Assembly: GCF_036898095.1 (NCBI RefSeq)
Contig: NC_090751.1
Location: 56,400,111 to 56,464,110, forward strand
Direction: 5' to 3'
Length of the DNA stretch: 64,000 bases
Origin: Palaemon carinicauda
Taxonomy: Eukaryota > Arthropoda > Malacostraca > Decapoda > Palaemonidae
The stretch's first letter is position 1. Each line of letters starts with the position of its first letter. This document shows, in pieces, positions 11,445-23,600 of this stretch. Under the pieces are notes generated by a model, which was given only the letters and a program-made list of their open reading frames with translations, made no database searches and had not been told where the DNA came from. The position numbers were made by a program, and so were the translations under genes.

Positions 11445-12130
11445 TAAATATACTTCGGCATTGTTTTTCAATGTATTTAGGAAACTTTAAACATGCATTG
11501 GATGCAAAGAGTTGAATCATGTGACATGAACATTTTATTATTATGACACGAGGTAAGGATTATTTGAATAATGTTGCTACAAACGTCGTTGGACCCCATT
11601 GTTACATTGGTGGTATCAGATCAAAATCCAACAATGTTCTCCAGTGGAATCCCTTTGGATTTGAAACTTTCTTTCATTATATTAAACAGACCGGTAGCAG
11701 AATTATCCTGAGGTTCAACTAAATATATAAATGAGTTTTCTAGCGTATTCTTAGCAAATTATTATACCAATATACATTGTTTTGTAGTACTACGATCTGT
11801 CGTCTCATCTATTATTATTACGGAAAAGAACTCCTCTCTCAACATCCAAACGATTCTCCCAAAATGTTTCCCAAATTACGTGTCTAATTATATAAGAAGC
11901 TCTTTGTTTCCCCATTTTTACATTTTGACACCCGATCTCTGGAAACCAAGCTTTCATTGTGTCTAGTAGGGGTTCACAAGGAGATATCGGAAAGTGGTGC
12001 TCAGCTAGGAAAGCACACATTTGTAATTCTGTTTTGGATACTTTGCAACAACAAAGCTGGCAATATTCCTTGTTTTGTATGTTTGTTGATTTTTTCTTAA
12101 CATGAGAAAATAAGCCTAGGTTATATCCAC
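11445..12130 (-). pseudogene. hAT-like transposase, N-terminal/central part (relic)
   Basis: The minus-strand reading contains CAFLAEHHFPIS, KMGKQRASYIIRHV, then (frame-shifted) an IDETTDRSTTKQ-like segment around 11780-11830, GIPLENIVG near 11640, and a KCSCHMIQLFASNAC-like segment at 11500. This is the order of the catalytic core of hAT/ZBED transposases, with the first acidic residue in the ETTD block. The reading stops at about 11445, where LINE sequence begins, and resumes at 9858. The only long uninterrupted piece is 11805-12020. Confidence 0.55.
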
Positions 12131-13026
12131 ATTGAACGGGTTGTATTATGACTTGCTTACCCTAAAATTACCCTAAAAATGGCAATACTCTAAACTTCAC
12201 CTTAAAGATGTACCATTTACCCTAGTTTAAGGTAAAAAATTCCTAAAGTGAACCAAGTTACACTAGATTGGTCGATCTCAATATCCAAATGAGAATCCAA
12301 CATATGTGTCAAAGTTCATGTAACCGTTCTTTGTCTGGCGTAAAGTTAAAATTGATTATTTGTTATTTTTATAAGGAATATTTTCAGTTATCTATCCTTT
12401 GAAAAAATATACAATAAAAGACAAGTTATAGGATTTTGCTATTCATAGTTTTTGGTTTCGCAGGTCGTTCTTACTTGAAGTTGACTTTTGACACTGACAG
12501 TAATGTATTTTTGTATGTTCGGTGCGCTAATATGAATTATTTATCATGAATTGCTTGTGGTATTGGCTTAGGCCGCGTTTATCAGTGCCGTGCAGTGTTT
12601 GGTAAGTAATATGTTTTAGCATTCATTCTCTAACTATGAACTACCAGTAGGATATACATTACACTGTTCTGTATACATTAGACTTGGACTTGTGCAGTAA
12701 ATGGAATATTGGTAACAAGGCTTGACGATCTTGAATTTTGACTGTGGCCCCAAATTGGAGTAAGCCTTCCAACATTACAAACATTATCGTTTTTTTTTAT
12801 TTGAAAATTACTCAAAAGATACTTTAAGATACTGGACCTGGTATCTGAAGTGCTTATACCAACCTTTAGAATAATGTGTAACGATAGCGATCTGTCCTTG
12901 CCACTTCTTTAGGCTAGAGTATTAGGCCTATTCGTAGTGACATTGTTGTTAGTCATAGAACTCAGTACTGGTTATAATCCTCCATATGTTATTTAATAAT
13001 CAATACCAAAAAAGAAGTTAATGTTT
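12131..13026. other. AT-rich stretch with no recognised gene
   Basis: The phrase ACCCTA recurs around 12150-12240, as it does at 5480-5590, so these may be copies of one weak repeat. No motif-bearing frame was found. Confidence 0.35.
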
Positions 13027-13264
13027 CAGAGCCTGGTAATTGTGTAGGAGACCTCCGCGCTCGATTTAAAAGTTTCTAAAAGTAGAAAACGAAAGAAAAC
13101 AGTAAATTAGAGATACAGTTACCTTGAAACTGTGAGATAATCCTCCTACAACCACCTAACTCTTACACAGAAAATGTAAGCATAAACCTACTACTACAAT
13201 TATGGGGGACCCCAGTGGGAAGCGGGGTTTTTGGGTGGGGGGAGGAGGAGAAAAGTGATTTTTC

Positions 13265-13512
13265 GGGGCACTACCGAACCTAATACAACTACCTACCCTA
13301 CCCTGGGGGCCATGTACCTCTACCTAGGCCTACCGGGGGGGGGGGCTCCGCCCCCCCCCTGCGACCCCCCCTTAAGGCCACAGTAATTTTCAGGGCACCA
13401 CCGAACCTAAGACACCCACCTAACCTAGCCTATGGGGCCCTGTACCCCTACCTAGGCCTACCGGGGGGGGGCTCCGCCCCCCCCCTGCGACCCCCCCTTA
13501 AGGCCACAGTAA
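13265..13512 (+). repeat. GC-rich ~116-bp repeat, two tandem units
   Basis: Each unit runs CGAACCTAA.., CCTACCTAGGCCTACC, G-run, CTCCGCC.., CTGCGACCCCCCCTTAAGG, CCACAGTAATTTTCAGG. This is the same unit as at 3800 and 15225. Confidence 0.85.
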
Positions 13513-13515
13513 TTT

Positions 13516-13980
13516 TCAGGAACGTCTCAGACCCCAAGAAATAAGCACCTCACGGCAAAACGAACACCAATCAACGATAGTGTGATTATTGAGTTTTAGT
13601 TCAAACGAAACAAATTCAAATGAAAACGCCTTTTGCAAAAAAAAGAACACAAACTTCAAATTAGTCTCAATATCTAACTTTGCGTTTCCAAACCATGTAC
13701 CTTTGAAACAAGACACGAAAAAATTGCACCTCCTCTTCCTTTTCCCACGAGTAACCACACTACGATCACACCGGAATGCTAATTTGTTGTAATCTATACG
13801 GCACACATTTTCACAATTAGGGCACTTTTTCTCTGCCAAAATCAAACCATGACGTTGAGCAAATGCAATTAGCAAATCAACTTTCCCTGAATAATGTACA
13901 CAAAAATCCCCATAAGAAATAAAGCAATTGTCACAAGTGACACAGTCGGAACGGGATGAAGGTCCTGCTAATTGCTCCAT
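13516..13980 (-). pseudogene. IS1595/ISXO2-type transposase, N-terminal zinc-ribbon part only
   Basis: 154 residues open. Residues ~18-25 carry C-x2-C (CVTCDNC). About residues 53-95 hold a second zinc-ribbon-like set (KKCPNCENVC, FRCDRSVV, RRCNFF) followed by SCFKGTWFG, matching KGTFLHG in the longer copy at 17117-17428. VDWCSFCREVLISW lies near the C-terminus. The catalytic DDE domain is absent: the frame ends in the GC-rich repeat array. Such proteins move short DNA elements by cut-and-paste. This copy cannot be active by itself, but a zinc-binding fragment could still bind ends. Confidence 0.65.
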
Positions 13981-14519
13981 ACTTCACGGCAAAATGAGCT
14001 TTTCAGTTTGAAGGGAGATCCGAGACGTGCAAAAATATTCCTCCGCGGAACTTCACGTAAACTGTGGTAACTGGTGGAAAAATAGCAGGTATAAGTGAAG
14101 TAATAAGTGTCAGCATTGGCTAGATTTGTAAAAACCGCCATGATTGGTTTTCAAACAGTGTGACGTCAAGAAAACACCTGTTATTGGTTAGAATAGCATT
14201 GAGAACTAGTCTGCCATACGCAGTAAGGCGGTGAAACAGCTCATTTTAGCCAAGACATCACACAGTAAACAAAAACAAACACTTAGAAAAAATCCAAGTG
14301 AAACATAACTATACACACGAATATCTTCGTTAAATAGAAGCTGCTCATATATTGACTATTATATAAGCGTTCTATATGATATAATAGTGAATTGTAGGTG
14401 TTTAAATTCTTCAAGATCTTCCGCGGAGCTCTCCTACACATTTACCCAGAGCCTTTGTAGTTTGTTGGGACAAAGTGAAAAACCACCATTTACAGACACA
14501 AGAACGTCACCTAACCGAA

Positions 14520-14595
14520 TGTTTCCTACCTAACCTAACCTTACCTAACCTAACCAACCTAACCTAAGTTTCTCCACCTAACCTAACCTAGTAGC
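14520..14595. repeat. Interstitial CCTAA (TTAGG) arthropod telomere-type repeats
   Basis: Roughly ten CCTAA units, mostly in ACCTAACCTAACC runs with small interruptions. Shorter runs are near 3815-3840, 4508-4530 (as GGTTAGG) and 15340-15610 inside the GC-rich units. Confidence 0.7.
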
Positions 14596-15160
14596 CATTT
14601 CCTTAGACTGCCGTACTCTTATCTTACCCTGTCCCAACGAACTACATTCACCCCAATGTCTTTATCATGGTAGATAAAACCTAGGCATATGATGCCTTAT
14701 GTTTCAAGTTCTAGCTTGGAGCTATATAGTGTTCGTAGGTCTATAGGCCTATTGATGATTTTTTTATCGATAACATTGAACTGTGAACTGTGCAGACAAT
14801 TCGATACAATTACTGATAAGAGATTTCTGGTCATAGAATATTTAGGCTTATGCCTTGATTGCATTTCAGTTTCCTTCTTCCTTGCAACTTTTCCCGGAAA
14901 CATTGTCTCATTAAGAAAAAATATAGGTAAATTTACAGTTTCATCCATTATGTGGAAACTGGAATAAAAATATATTTGTTGCATCAGAAATAGTGTAGTT
15001 TCAACGAATTTAACGTTTATTTTGACTGCAAACCATCCGATTCAGAGATTTACTATGGAGTTAAAACAACAAGTTTTTCCAGAAAAATCAGTTTTTGTAA
15101 CCATGTTTTTATTGTTTTTGTTGCATATTATGTTGTAATGCAGAAATACCCTTCTTTATC
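14596..15160. other. No gene seen
   Basis: Ordinary AT-rich sequence. Two opposite ~95-residue open frames overlap at 14690-14980 without recognisable motifs. Confidence 0.35.
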
Positions 15161-15164
15161 CCAA

Positions 15165-15668
15165 CAATTATGGGGGACCCCAGGTGGGAACCGGGGTTTT
15201 GGGGGGGGGAGGGGGCGTCCAATGATATTTGCACTAATTAATGTTCCACCACCCCTCCCTCTATACCCCTACCTAGCCCTACCGGAGGGGGGCTCCGCCC
15301 CCCCTGCGACCCCCCCCTTAAGGCCACAGTGATTTTCAGGGCACTACCGAACCTAATAAACCCACCTAACCTAGCCTAGGGGCCCTGTACCCCTACCGGG
15401 GGGGGGCTCCGCCCCCCCTGCGACCCCCCCTTAAGGTCACAGTGATTTTCAGGGCACTACTGAACCTAATAAACCCACCTAACCTAGCCTAGGGGCCCTG
15501 TACCCCTACCGGGGGGGGGGGGGGGCTCCGCCCCCCCTGCGACCCCCCCTTAAGGTCACAGTGATTTTCAGGGCACTACCGAACCTAATAAACCCACCTA
15601 ACCTAGCCTAGGGGCCCTGTACCCCTACCGGGGGGGGGGGGGCTCCGCCCCCCCTGCGACCCCCACCT
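15165..15668 (+). repeat. GC-rich ~116-bp tandem repeat, about four units
   Basis: Units are separated by CTACCGAACCTAATAAACCC and contain CACCTAACCTAGCCTAGG, GGCCCTGTACCCCTACC, a G-run of variable length, CTCCGCCCCCCCTGCGACC and CTTAAGG(C/T)CACAGTGATTTTC. Near-identity between units suggests recent tandem amplification. The preceding TTATGGGGGACCCCAG is shared with 13200. Confidence 0.85.
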
Positions 15669-15712
15669 TTACCCCGGGCTAAATTTAAATATATATTTTG
15701 TTAAGTCACTTC

Positions 15713-17428
<1,716 letters not shown>

Positions 17429-18017
17429 GACAGTTAAGTAACGAGAAAACTTAACCGGCAGGTTTCCAACCCAAAAACAAATGACAATCAGGAGTTGTTC
17501 TTATAATGAAATAGGAAAAAAACAAAATACTATCGGTTACAATGTTATATTGCACGAAAAACAGATCCTTGAAACAAGAATAAGAGACAAAATGAATCGT
17601 CCAATAATAACCCTTGAAAAGATCCCAGTAGTATTTTGATTGGAGGAGCGACATTAGTGGGAGGAGCAAATGCGCATTCAAGCAAATATTGTCACATTAC
17701 GCAATGGGGAGGGGCCAAGTAGGATGAAAACAGATATACAAACTAACAAGAGGTACCTTGCGTGGCCATGGAAAGATATACACTAAACTTAGAAAAAGTC
17801 AAGACCTTCAATACCTGAAATAGTTTTTTCTCCGTAAGTATGCATTAGCAACAATAAAGTATTAAGAGGAAGTATTTGGTTATCACGTGCTGTACTAGGG
17901 AAACATATTATTATAATACATTTCCCATAATGGATGAAACTGTAATAATACCAAAATATATTTACTCACCCATCCCACCGCAATGGAACCCAATAGCATT
18001 GTGTCAGGAGGGCTTAC
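17429..18017. other. Flank of ISXO2-type transposase, no further gene
   Basis: Possible 5' terminal part of the transposase element. No repeat partner was located and no motif-bearing frame was seen. Confidence 0.3.
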
Positions 18018-18102
18018 CCCCTTCCCCAGGCTTATTCCCTTCTCCAGGCTTATTCCCTTCTCCAGGCTTATTCCCTTCTCCAGGCTTATTCCTTTACCCT
18101 GT
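18018..18102 (+). repeat. 18-bp tandem repeat
   Basis: AGGCTTATTCCCTTCTCC is repeated about four and a half times. It is followed by a small GGTCA run (TAGGTCAGGTCAGGTCAGG) near 18124. Confidence 0.9.
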
Positions 18103-18314
18103 CTAGGTAAGGACATAGTGATTTAGGTCAGGTCAGGTCAGGTAAGTGGGTTCAATTAATAGAATATTGCAATATTAGTAAGGACATCGAAACTGATATT
18201 TGAATAGATATTTGCAAATAAACTATTTTGAATACCACATACTATTGGCGGAAACCTCTATTAACAAAGTTACAGATTTTGGTAAAGTTTTACAAGTTTA
18301 CAGGGTATCATTTC

Positions 18315-18515
18315 GAACAGAAAATATATGTTTTCCTGTAGCAAATAATGTGATTTAACAGAATTTTACCTTCATTTCAACCGCAAACAAACAGAACAAC
18401 CAGTTCAACTAACTTCAAGTAGCCGAACTGGTTGTTGTTGTTGCGGTTGAAATGAAGGTGAAAACCGGTTAAATCACGTTATTTACTTGAGGAAAACATA
18501 TATTTTCTGTTAAAT
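18315..18515. repeat. ~200-bp inverted repeat (hairpin, possible MITE)
   Basis: The left arm contains AACAGAAAATATATGTTTTC, CTTCATTTCAACCGC and CAACCAGTTC. The right arm contains GAACTGGTTG, GCGGTTGAAATGAAG and GAAAACATATATTTTCTGTT. Arms are ~90 bp with a ~17-bp centre, so the strand could fold on itself. Confidence 0.8.
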
Positions 18516-18522
18516 TTTTAAA

Positions 18523-18872
18523 ATATAATGGCTCTTGTTTCGGCAGGGTCTCGCTTCGCTCGCCAGAAAACAAAAACATCAAGCTCACATGTACTGGCAA
18601 GTGGTAATGTTGAGCTGCACACTCTTAACATTAGCAACGCTAAATATAATGGTTCTTGTTCCACCACTGGCTCGCTTCACTCGCAGGAAAATAAAACATC
18701 AAGCTCATATGTACTGGCAAGCGGTAATGTTAAGCTGCACACGCTAACATTAGCAACGCTAACATTAGCAACGCTAAATATAATGGTTCTTGTTCCGCCA
18801 CTGGCTCGCTTGGTTCGGAGGAAAATGAAACCTCAAGCTCGTATGTACTGGCAAGCGGTAATGTTGAGCTGA
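18523..18872 (+). repeat. Tandem repeat, three ~125-bp units
   Basis: Each unit reads TATAATGG(C/T)TCTTGTT, CTCGCTT, A-rich, CAAGCTC, ATGTACTGGCAAG, GGTAATGTT(A/G)AGCTG. A 15-bp piece (CTAACATTAGCAACG) is itself duplicated between units 2 and 3. The open frames across it come from the repetition. Confidence 0.85.
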
Positions 18873-19443
18873 GCACACAAAAATATAGTAAAACTAACAC
18901 ATTAAAATTAAAATTAAAGAAATTAATTACTCACTTTTATGACTGGGACGACGAAGTTTGTGGGTCATGGGTGTGTTGTGACTGTGACGACTTAACTTCT
19001 ATGACTGGGACGTTGAAGGTACAAAGAATTCACCATGAAATTTAGGAAATGCTTCTAAGTACGGAATACTGCAGCCACTACAAGTGTCTATAACTTCTAT
19101 CGTAGAATACGCAAAAAGACCTCACTTGAACAAACAAAGACCTGACTTGGACAAAGGTTTCCATGGAAAAGGATTTGTGGGAAAGGGTATGGGGGAGAGA
19201 CCACTTGAAGAGATATGGGAAGGGGGTTGGGAAATATTAACCCCCCCTGTGCAAACTTTCCATACGAATGGGTTCGTGATTGGTTAACAGAAAAACAACG
19301 GAGTCTATCGAGTAAACATGAACGAACTAGAATGGGAAACTTGTCCAGAGTTAGTATTTGTGAAATTTGGTCGTGACAATGTAATAACAAAATGTATAAA
19401 GGAATAATGGCCAGATAAAATGGAGTGTATAATAAATAATATT
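18873..19443. other. No gene seen up to the DIRS copy 1 left end
   Basis: Contains TATGACTGGGACG twice (about 18937 and 18998). Otherwise unremarkable. Confidence 0.35.
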
Positions 19444-19612
19444 TGTTCTGTAACCGAAATACAAACTACGCTATTTACATTGGGTTTACCTTTTAGCGTA
19501 GCTGAAATGACGAGCCAATAGTTTTTAACGAGGGTTAATTACCCTTGCGCTAGTTAGGGGAAGGGTAGCTTGCTACCCCTCCCCCCCACACACCGGTGAT
19601 TTGCTTCACTTC
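19444..19612 (+). repeat. Left inverted terminal repeat, copy 1
   Basis: The segment from GCTATTTACATTGGG to GCTTCACTTCAC is the inverse of 27148-27310. The outermost 26 bp (TGTTCTGTAACCGAAATAC..) have their complement in the ICR at 27015-27040 instead. Confidence 0.85.
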
Positions 19613-19667
19613 ACTTTTGGCTCCGGCGATGAACAGACGTGTCTGTCCATCGTTCTCGTTGACAGCC

Positions 19668-19697
19668 TTTAATCTTTTTTCTGCTTTTTCTCTACAG
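19668..19697 (+). promoter_or_regulatory. Pyrimidine tract with terminal CAG (possible 3' splice site) before ORF1
   Basis: CTTTTTTCTGCTTTTTCTC then TACAG, 40 nt before the ORF1 ATG. Equivalent tracts end in AG at 28801, 40161 and 53278, 32-46 nt before the respective ATG. A spliced leader exon is inference. Confidence 0.4.
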
Positions 19698-19737
19698 CGT
19701 GTGTGTGTGTTAGAAGTTGACCACCTTTATTATTGCT

Positions 19738-22700
19738 ATGCGTACGTGCCCTGGAATTGCCGGCCGCCCTTGTGGTACCTTTATGTCGGCCACGGATACG
19801 GATCCTCACACCCTTTGCCCGCAGGGTCGAGGCCGACGGTATGACCAGGAAAATATGTGTAGTGAGTGCAGGGAGTGGTCTGCCTCCCAGTGGGAGAGGT
19901 TTGGCCGCCGGCGTAAGAAGAAGTCCAAGAGAGACCGTTCTCCTTCCGGGGTTGCCTTGAAGGAGGAAGGTTCTCGGGACTCTTCTTTCGCCGCCCAAAC
20001 CTCCTCCGAAGCTCCCCCTCGTTCGGCTCCTAAGGAGAGTCGGCCAAGTGGTAGCGCAGGCCCTAGATCTGTTTCCCGACCTTGGGTGGGGGAGAGGGCG
20101 TCGCCTCCCATAGTGGGGCGGTTCCCCCTCCTCCTCCGGGGGAGGTTATTGATGAATCACTGTCTAATGATCTTTTACAGATTTGGGCTTCCCTGGGGCT
20201 TAAGGGCTTGCCCTCCAGGGTTGCCCTGATTGACCTTGTCCAGTTGGGGGCCGCCGTTAAGCAGTCGCCGGTGATAGCAGAGGTAGACCCTCTGTCTATC
20301 GTCGACGTCGTGGTGGCAGAGGCCTCCGACGGGGCGGGGCAATCCTCTGCAGGTGCAGTTGTGGATGTTGGTGCTGACGGCTCTCCTCCCCCTTCCGTAC
20401 ATCCTTCGAAGAGGGATGGGAGTCCTACGGGCTCGTCTGCTGTCCAGCTTCCCTCTAAGGGGAGTGCCTTGACTGAGACTCCCCTTCGGAGGACTGATGG
20501 TCCTTATGATCTTCCTCGTGGCCGCCTTCGCCGTAAGGCTCACCGTCCGCTGCGTCACAAGGGCCTCCCATCTCCTTATAAGGGGTTAAGAGGCGCCTTT
20601 TTGGATCATCTTCTTCCGAAGGGGACTCTCCTCGTCGTAAACAGCCTACAGCTCCAGCTTCTTTAGACCTCTCTGGGGATCGGTCTCCTACTCCTGCTAG
20701 AACTTCACCCTCTGGGGCAGATGTTCAGCAACCTGACCTCGTCACCCGACGGGCAACGGTCCTTTCGGGGCAAAGGGATTCTTCCCTTACACGTGCAGTG
20801 TTAGCGCACAGGCGCTCTCCTGCTCGTCAGCGCTCTCCTGCTCGTCAATGCTCTCCTGCTCGTCAGCGCTCACGTGTTCGCCGGCGCTCTCCTGATGTTC
20901 GCCCTCCTTCTCGCCAGCGCTCTCCTGAGGACTTCCTTCAACCTGTTGTTCCTGAAGAGCGCTCAGCGCGCCAGCGTTCCCGTGCTCGCCCTTCTGCAGT
21001 GTTAGCGCACAGGCGCTCTCCTGTTCGTCAGCGCTCTTCTGATCGTCAGCGCTCTCCTGTTCGTCAGCGCTCTTCTGAGGATCATCGCCCTCTTGCTCGC
21101 CAGCGCTCCCCTGTGGTCTCTGAATATCCTGCAGTCCCTGTTGGGCGCCCTGCGCGCCATCAGTCTCCTGAGCGCTCTCGCGATCCTCAGCTTGTTCCTG
21201 CACAACATCGCCCGCGTTCTCCAGCGCGTGTTTCTAAAGCACATGTTCGCCCACGCGCCTACGCGCTTCCTGTGCCTGTTCGTGAACGCGCCGCGCCAAC
21301 TGTTCCTTCACCGGATTTCACGCGTCGCCCTCTTGCTCGTCAGCGATCACCTGCTCGCCAGCGTTCACAGACGATTCAACAATCGCCTGCTCGTCAGCGT
21401 TCTCCTATGCGTCAGCGATCACCTGAACATCGGCGATCTCCGGATCGCCCGCGTGACTTATCGCCTGCGCGCATGCGGTCTCCAACGCGCCGTCGCCCAG
21501 AGATTCTGGAAGGACATGGTTCGCCCTCTGCTAGCTCGCCCTCGCGCGATCGTTCGCCTGCGCGACCTACGCGCTATCGCTCGCCAACGCGTCACCATGC
21601 GCCAGCGCATCACCGATCGCCTGCTCGCAATCGCTCTCCATCGCGCTACAGGTCTCCTGACCAACGTCGCCAGCAATCTTCGGAACGTTCTCACTCGCCC
21701 ACGCGGCAACGCGTTCCCTCGCCATCGCACCAACGCATTCGTTCACCGGCTCGCCCATGCGCTCGTTCGCCTGTACGCCCTCGCGCCCACTCGCCTGCGC
21801 GACCGCTCGCCTGTGCGCCCGCGCAACCGTTCGCCTTCGCGCGACCACCGTTCGCGCCGAATTTTACAGCCAGTGATAGCAGCAGGAACGCGTGTTCCCA
21901 GACAGCGCTCTGGATCGCCTCCATCAAAACGCAGGACTGTTGTGCAGGACAGGGAAGACACTTCAGAGAGGTCAGTGCGTCTTTCTTCCCCCTTTCCTTT
22001 TCAGGCAGGTCCAGTGGTGTCCACTCCGAAGGATCGCCCGATCCCTTTTCCTCCAGCGAGGATTTTGGACTCTGTGTCCGTGGAACAACAGACTTGGTTT
22101 GGTCCTCTGATGCGGGCGTTAGTGAGGGTAATGAAACCAGCACTCGCCGATCAGGGAAACAAACCAACGGCTGCCTCACCTACGCTGAAGAGAAAGAGAG
22201 GAGTGGACTTCGTGGTGACTTCCCCCAGGGAGAAGTTGGTTCCTAAGAGTTCTGTCGGGAAGGCCCCTTCCCCTGCTCGAGCGTTTTCTCCTTCTCCCGT
22301 GGACGAGGCTTTTCCGTCCTCGGGTGAGTCCAGTGAAGCGATAGTCTTCCCCTCAGCACCAAGGGGGGAACCTTCTCTTCATGGAGGAGAATCGTCTCGT
22401 GCGGAAGGGGCTCTTCGAACCTCTTTGTTGGGATCCTGTATCCCTCCCAGGAGGGAACCCAAGGACTCCAAGACCATCCCGAAATCATCTTCGAGGATTC
22501 GCCAGGAACCTGCGGCTCCCCGGGGGAACGTCCACGCTTCACCCCAGGAAGAGATTCCGGGGACAGGAGACTTGGCTGCCAGCCCGCAAGGAAGAGATCA
22601 GCAGGAATCTGAACATGCCTTCTGGCAGGTCCTGAGCCTGATGAGGCAACTCAACGGGTTCATGGACCCTGTAATCGCCCCACGAGAAGGCAAGGACACA

Positions 22701-23554
22701 GTCTTGGACGAAGTGTTCGACGTTCGGAAAGCCCCTAAGTACAGTGCGGCTCTGCCCTGGTCTTGGGGTCTGAAGAGTGCCAGAGCCAGGGCCAACGCCC
22801 AGCTCGCGATTCTTGCCTCCTCCAGTCGTTCCTCTGCCGGGAACAAACTCATCCCTCCTCCTCGTCTCCAGCAGAGGAGGTATTTTGAGATCTTGGGTGA
22901 GTCCAGTCTCACTCTTCCTCTCCATCACTCCGTGGAGGAGCTGGCGAAGGGAGTTCCCCTTGAGAAGCTCTCTGCCCGGCAGGTGTCGTTCTCGGCGTTG
23001 GAGATCCTGAGCCATGAGAAGGTCGCGGAGTGCGCCATGCAGGCCACTTCGTGGTTGGATTTATGGCTAGGAACTCTGGGCATCCTATTGCGCTCCGAGG
23101 ACTTGTCTAAGGAGACCAATAGGAATGCACTGGAGACCTTCTTACTCTCGGGCACCCGCTCCATTGAGTTCTTGGCGCACCAGGTCACCACCCTGTGGGC
23201 CAACTCGGTGTTGAAGCGGCGTGATGCGGTGACCGAGAGATTCCATCCGAAGGTCCCCGCCGTGGGTGTGTGTAGGCTCAGACATGCTTCCCTTCTTGGG
23301 GAGAATCTATTCGAGCCACAGGATATGGAGCGAACGGCTGAGAGGTGAGAAGATCTAGCACGGACTCCCTCCTCCATAGGGCCCTTACAGCTCGGCCCTA
23401 TAAGCCTCCAGCTCCGCCGCAACAGCAGCAGCAGCAGCCCCGTAAGGCTCCGAAGCAGGCACCGGCAGTTAAGAAAGTGGTGTCTAAGCCCCAGCCCTTT
23501 CCAGCCAAGGTCAAGAGGGGTGGCAAGTCCTCCAGGGGAGGCAAAGACTCCTAG
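19738..23554 (+). pseudogene. ORF1 (Gag-like, SR-rich), DIRS copy 1
   Basis: Starts at ATG 19738, 40 nt after the pyrimidine tract. Residues ~4-45 hold the Cys/His cluster (CPGIAGRPCGTF, DPHTLC, CRECR-type spacing), then a basic RRKKKSKRDRSPS block. A conserved LLQIWASLGLKG segment and PLSIVDVVV follow at ~150-190. Next is a ~350-residue Ser-Arg region built on RSPARQ hexads (18-bp units), then a C-terminal domain (DRPIPFPP, QLNGFMDPV, ALPWS.GLKSAR, ILSHEKVAECAMQATSWLD) and a KRGGKSSRGGK tail. Frame changes near 20100-20200, 20600, 21900-22000 and 23340 break it into pieces. It probably packages element RNA. The SR region is unusual for a Gag. C-terminal domain fold unknown; capsid role inferred. 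Confidence 0.75.
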
Positions 23555-23600
23555 GGGTAGCGGCCGCGGCCGCAAACCCTAGGAGTGGCAGTTCCCTTGC

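Larger units (their letters stand above)
13027..14455 (-). mobile_element. ~1.4-kb element with terminal inverted repeats carrying a truncated ISXO2-type transposase
   Basis: The left end (AGAGCCTGGTAATTGTGTAG, then GAGACCTCCGCG) and the reverse complement of the right end near 14410-14455 (GGCTCTGGGTAAATGTGTAG, then GAGAGCTCCGCGG) match over ~35 bp. Inside lie two GC-rich repeat units (13265-13512) and the transposase fragment 13516-13980. Boundaries are approximate, and I did not identify a target duplication. Confidence 0.5.

Noticed and set aside
18535..18872. Open frames at 18528-18872 as a small repeat protein
   Set aside because: They follow the 125-bp tandem unit, lack motifs and change frame between units.
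20787..21203. Minus-strand open frames rich in QESADEQ repeats opposite ORF1
   Set aside because: They arise because the 18-bp SR-coding unit lacks stops in several frames on both strands; no other copy keeps them as conserved proteins.
21093..21700. Leucine/alanine-rich plus-strand frame through the SR zone, looking like membrane segments
   Set aside because: This is the shifted reading of the same hexad repeat (ALLLVS type); only the downstream part of that frame (after ~21900) encodes conserved ORF1 sequence.
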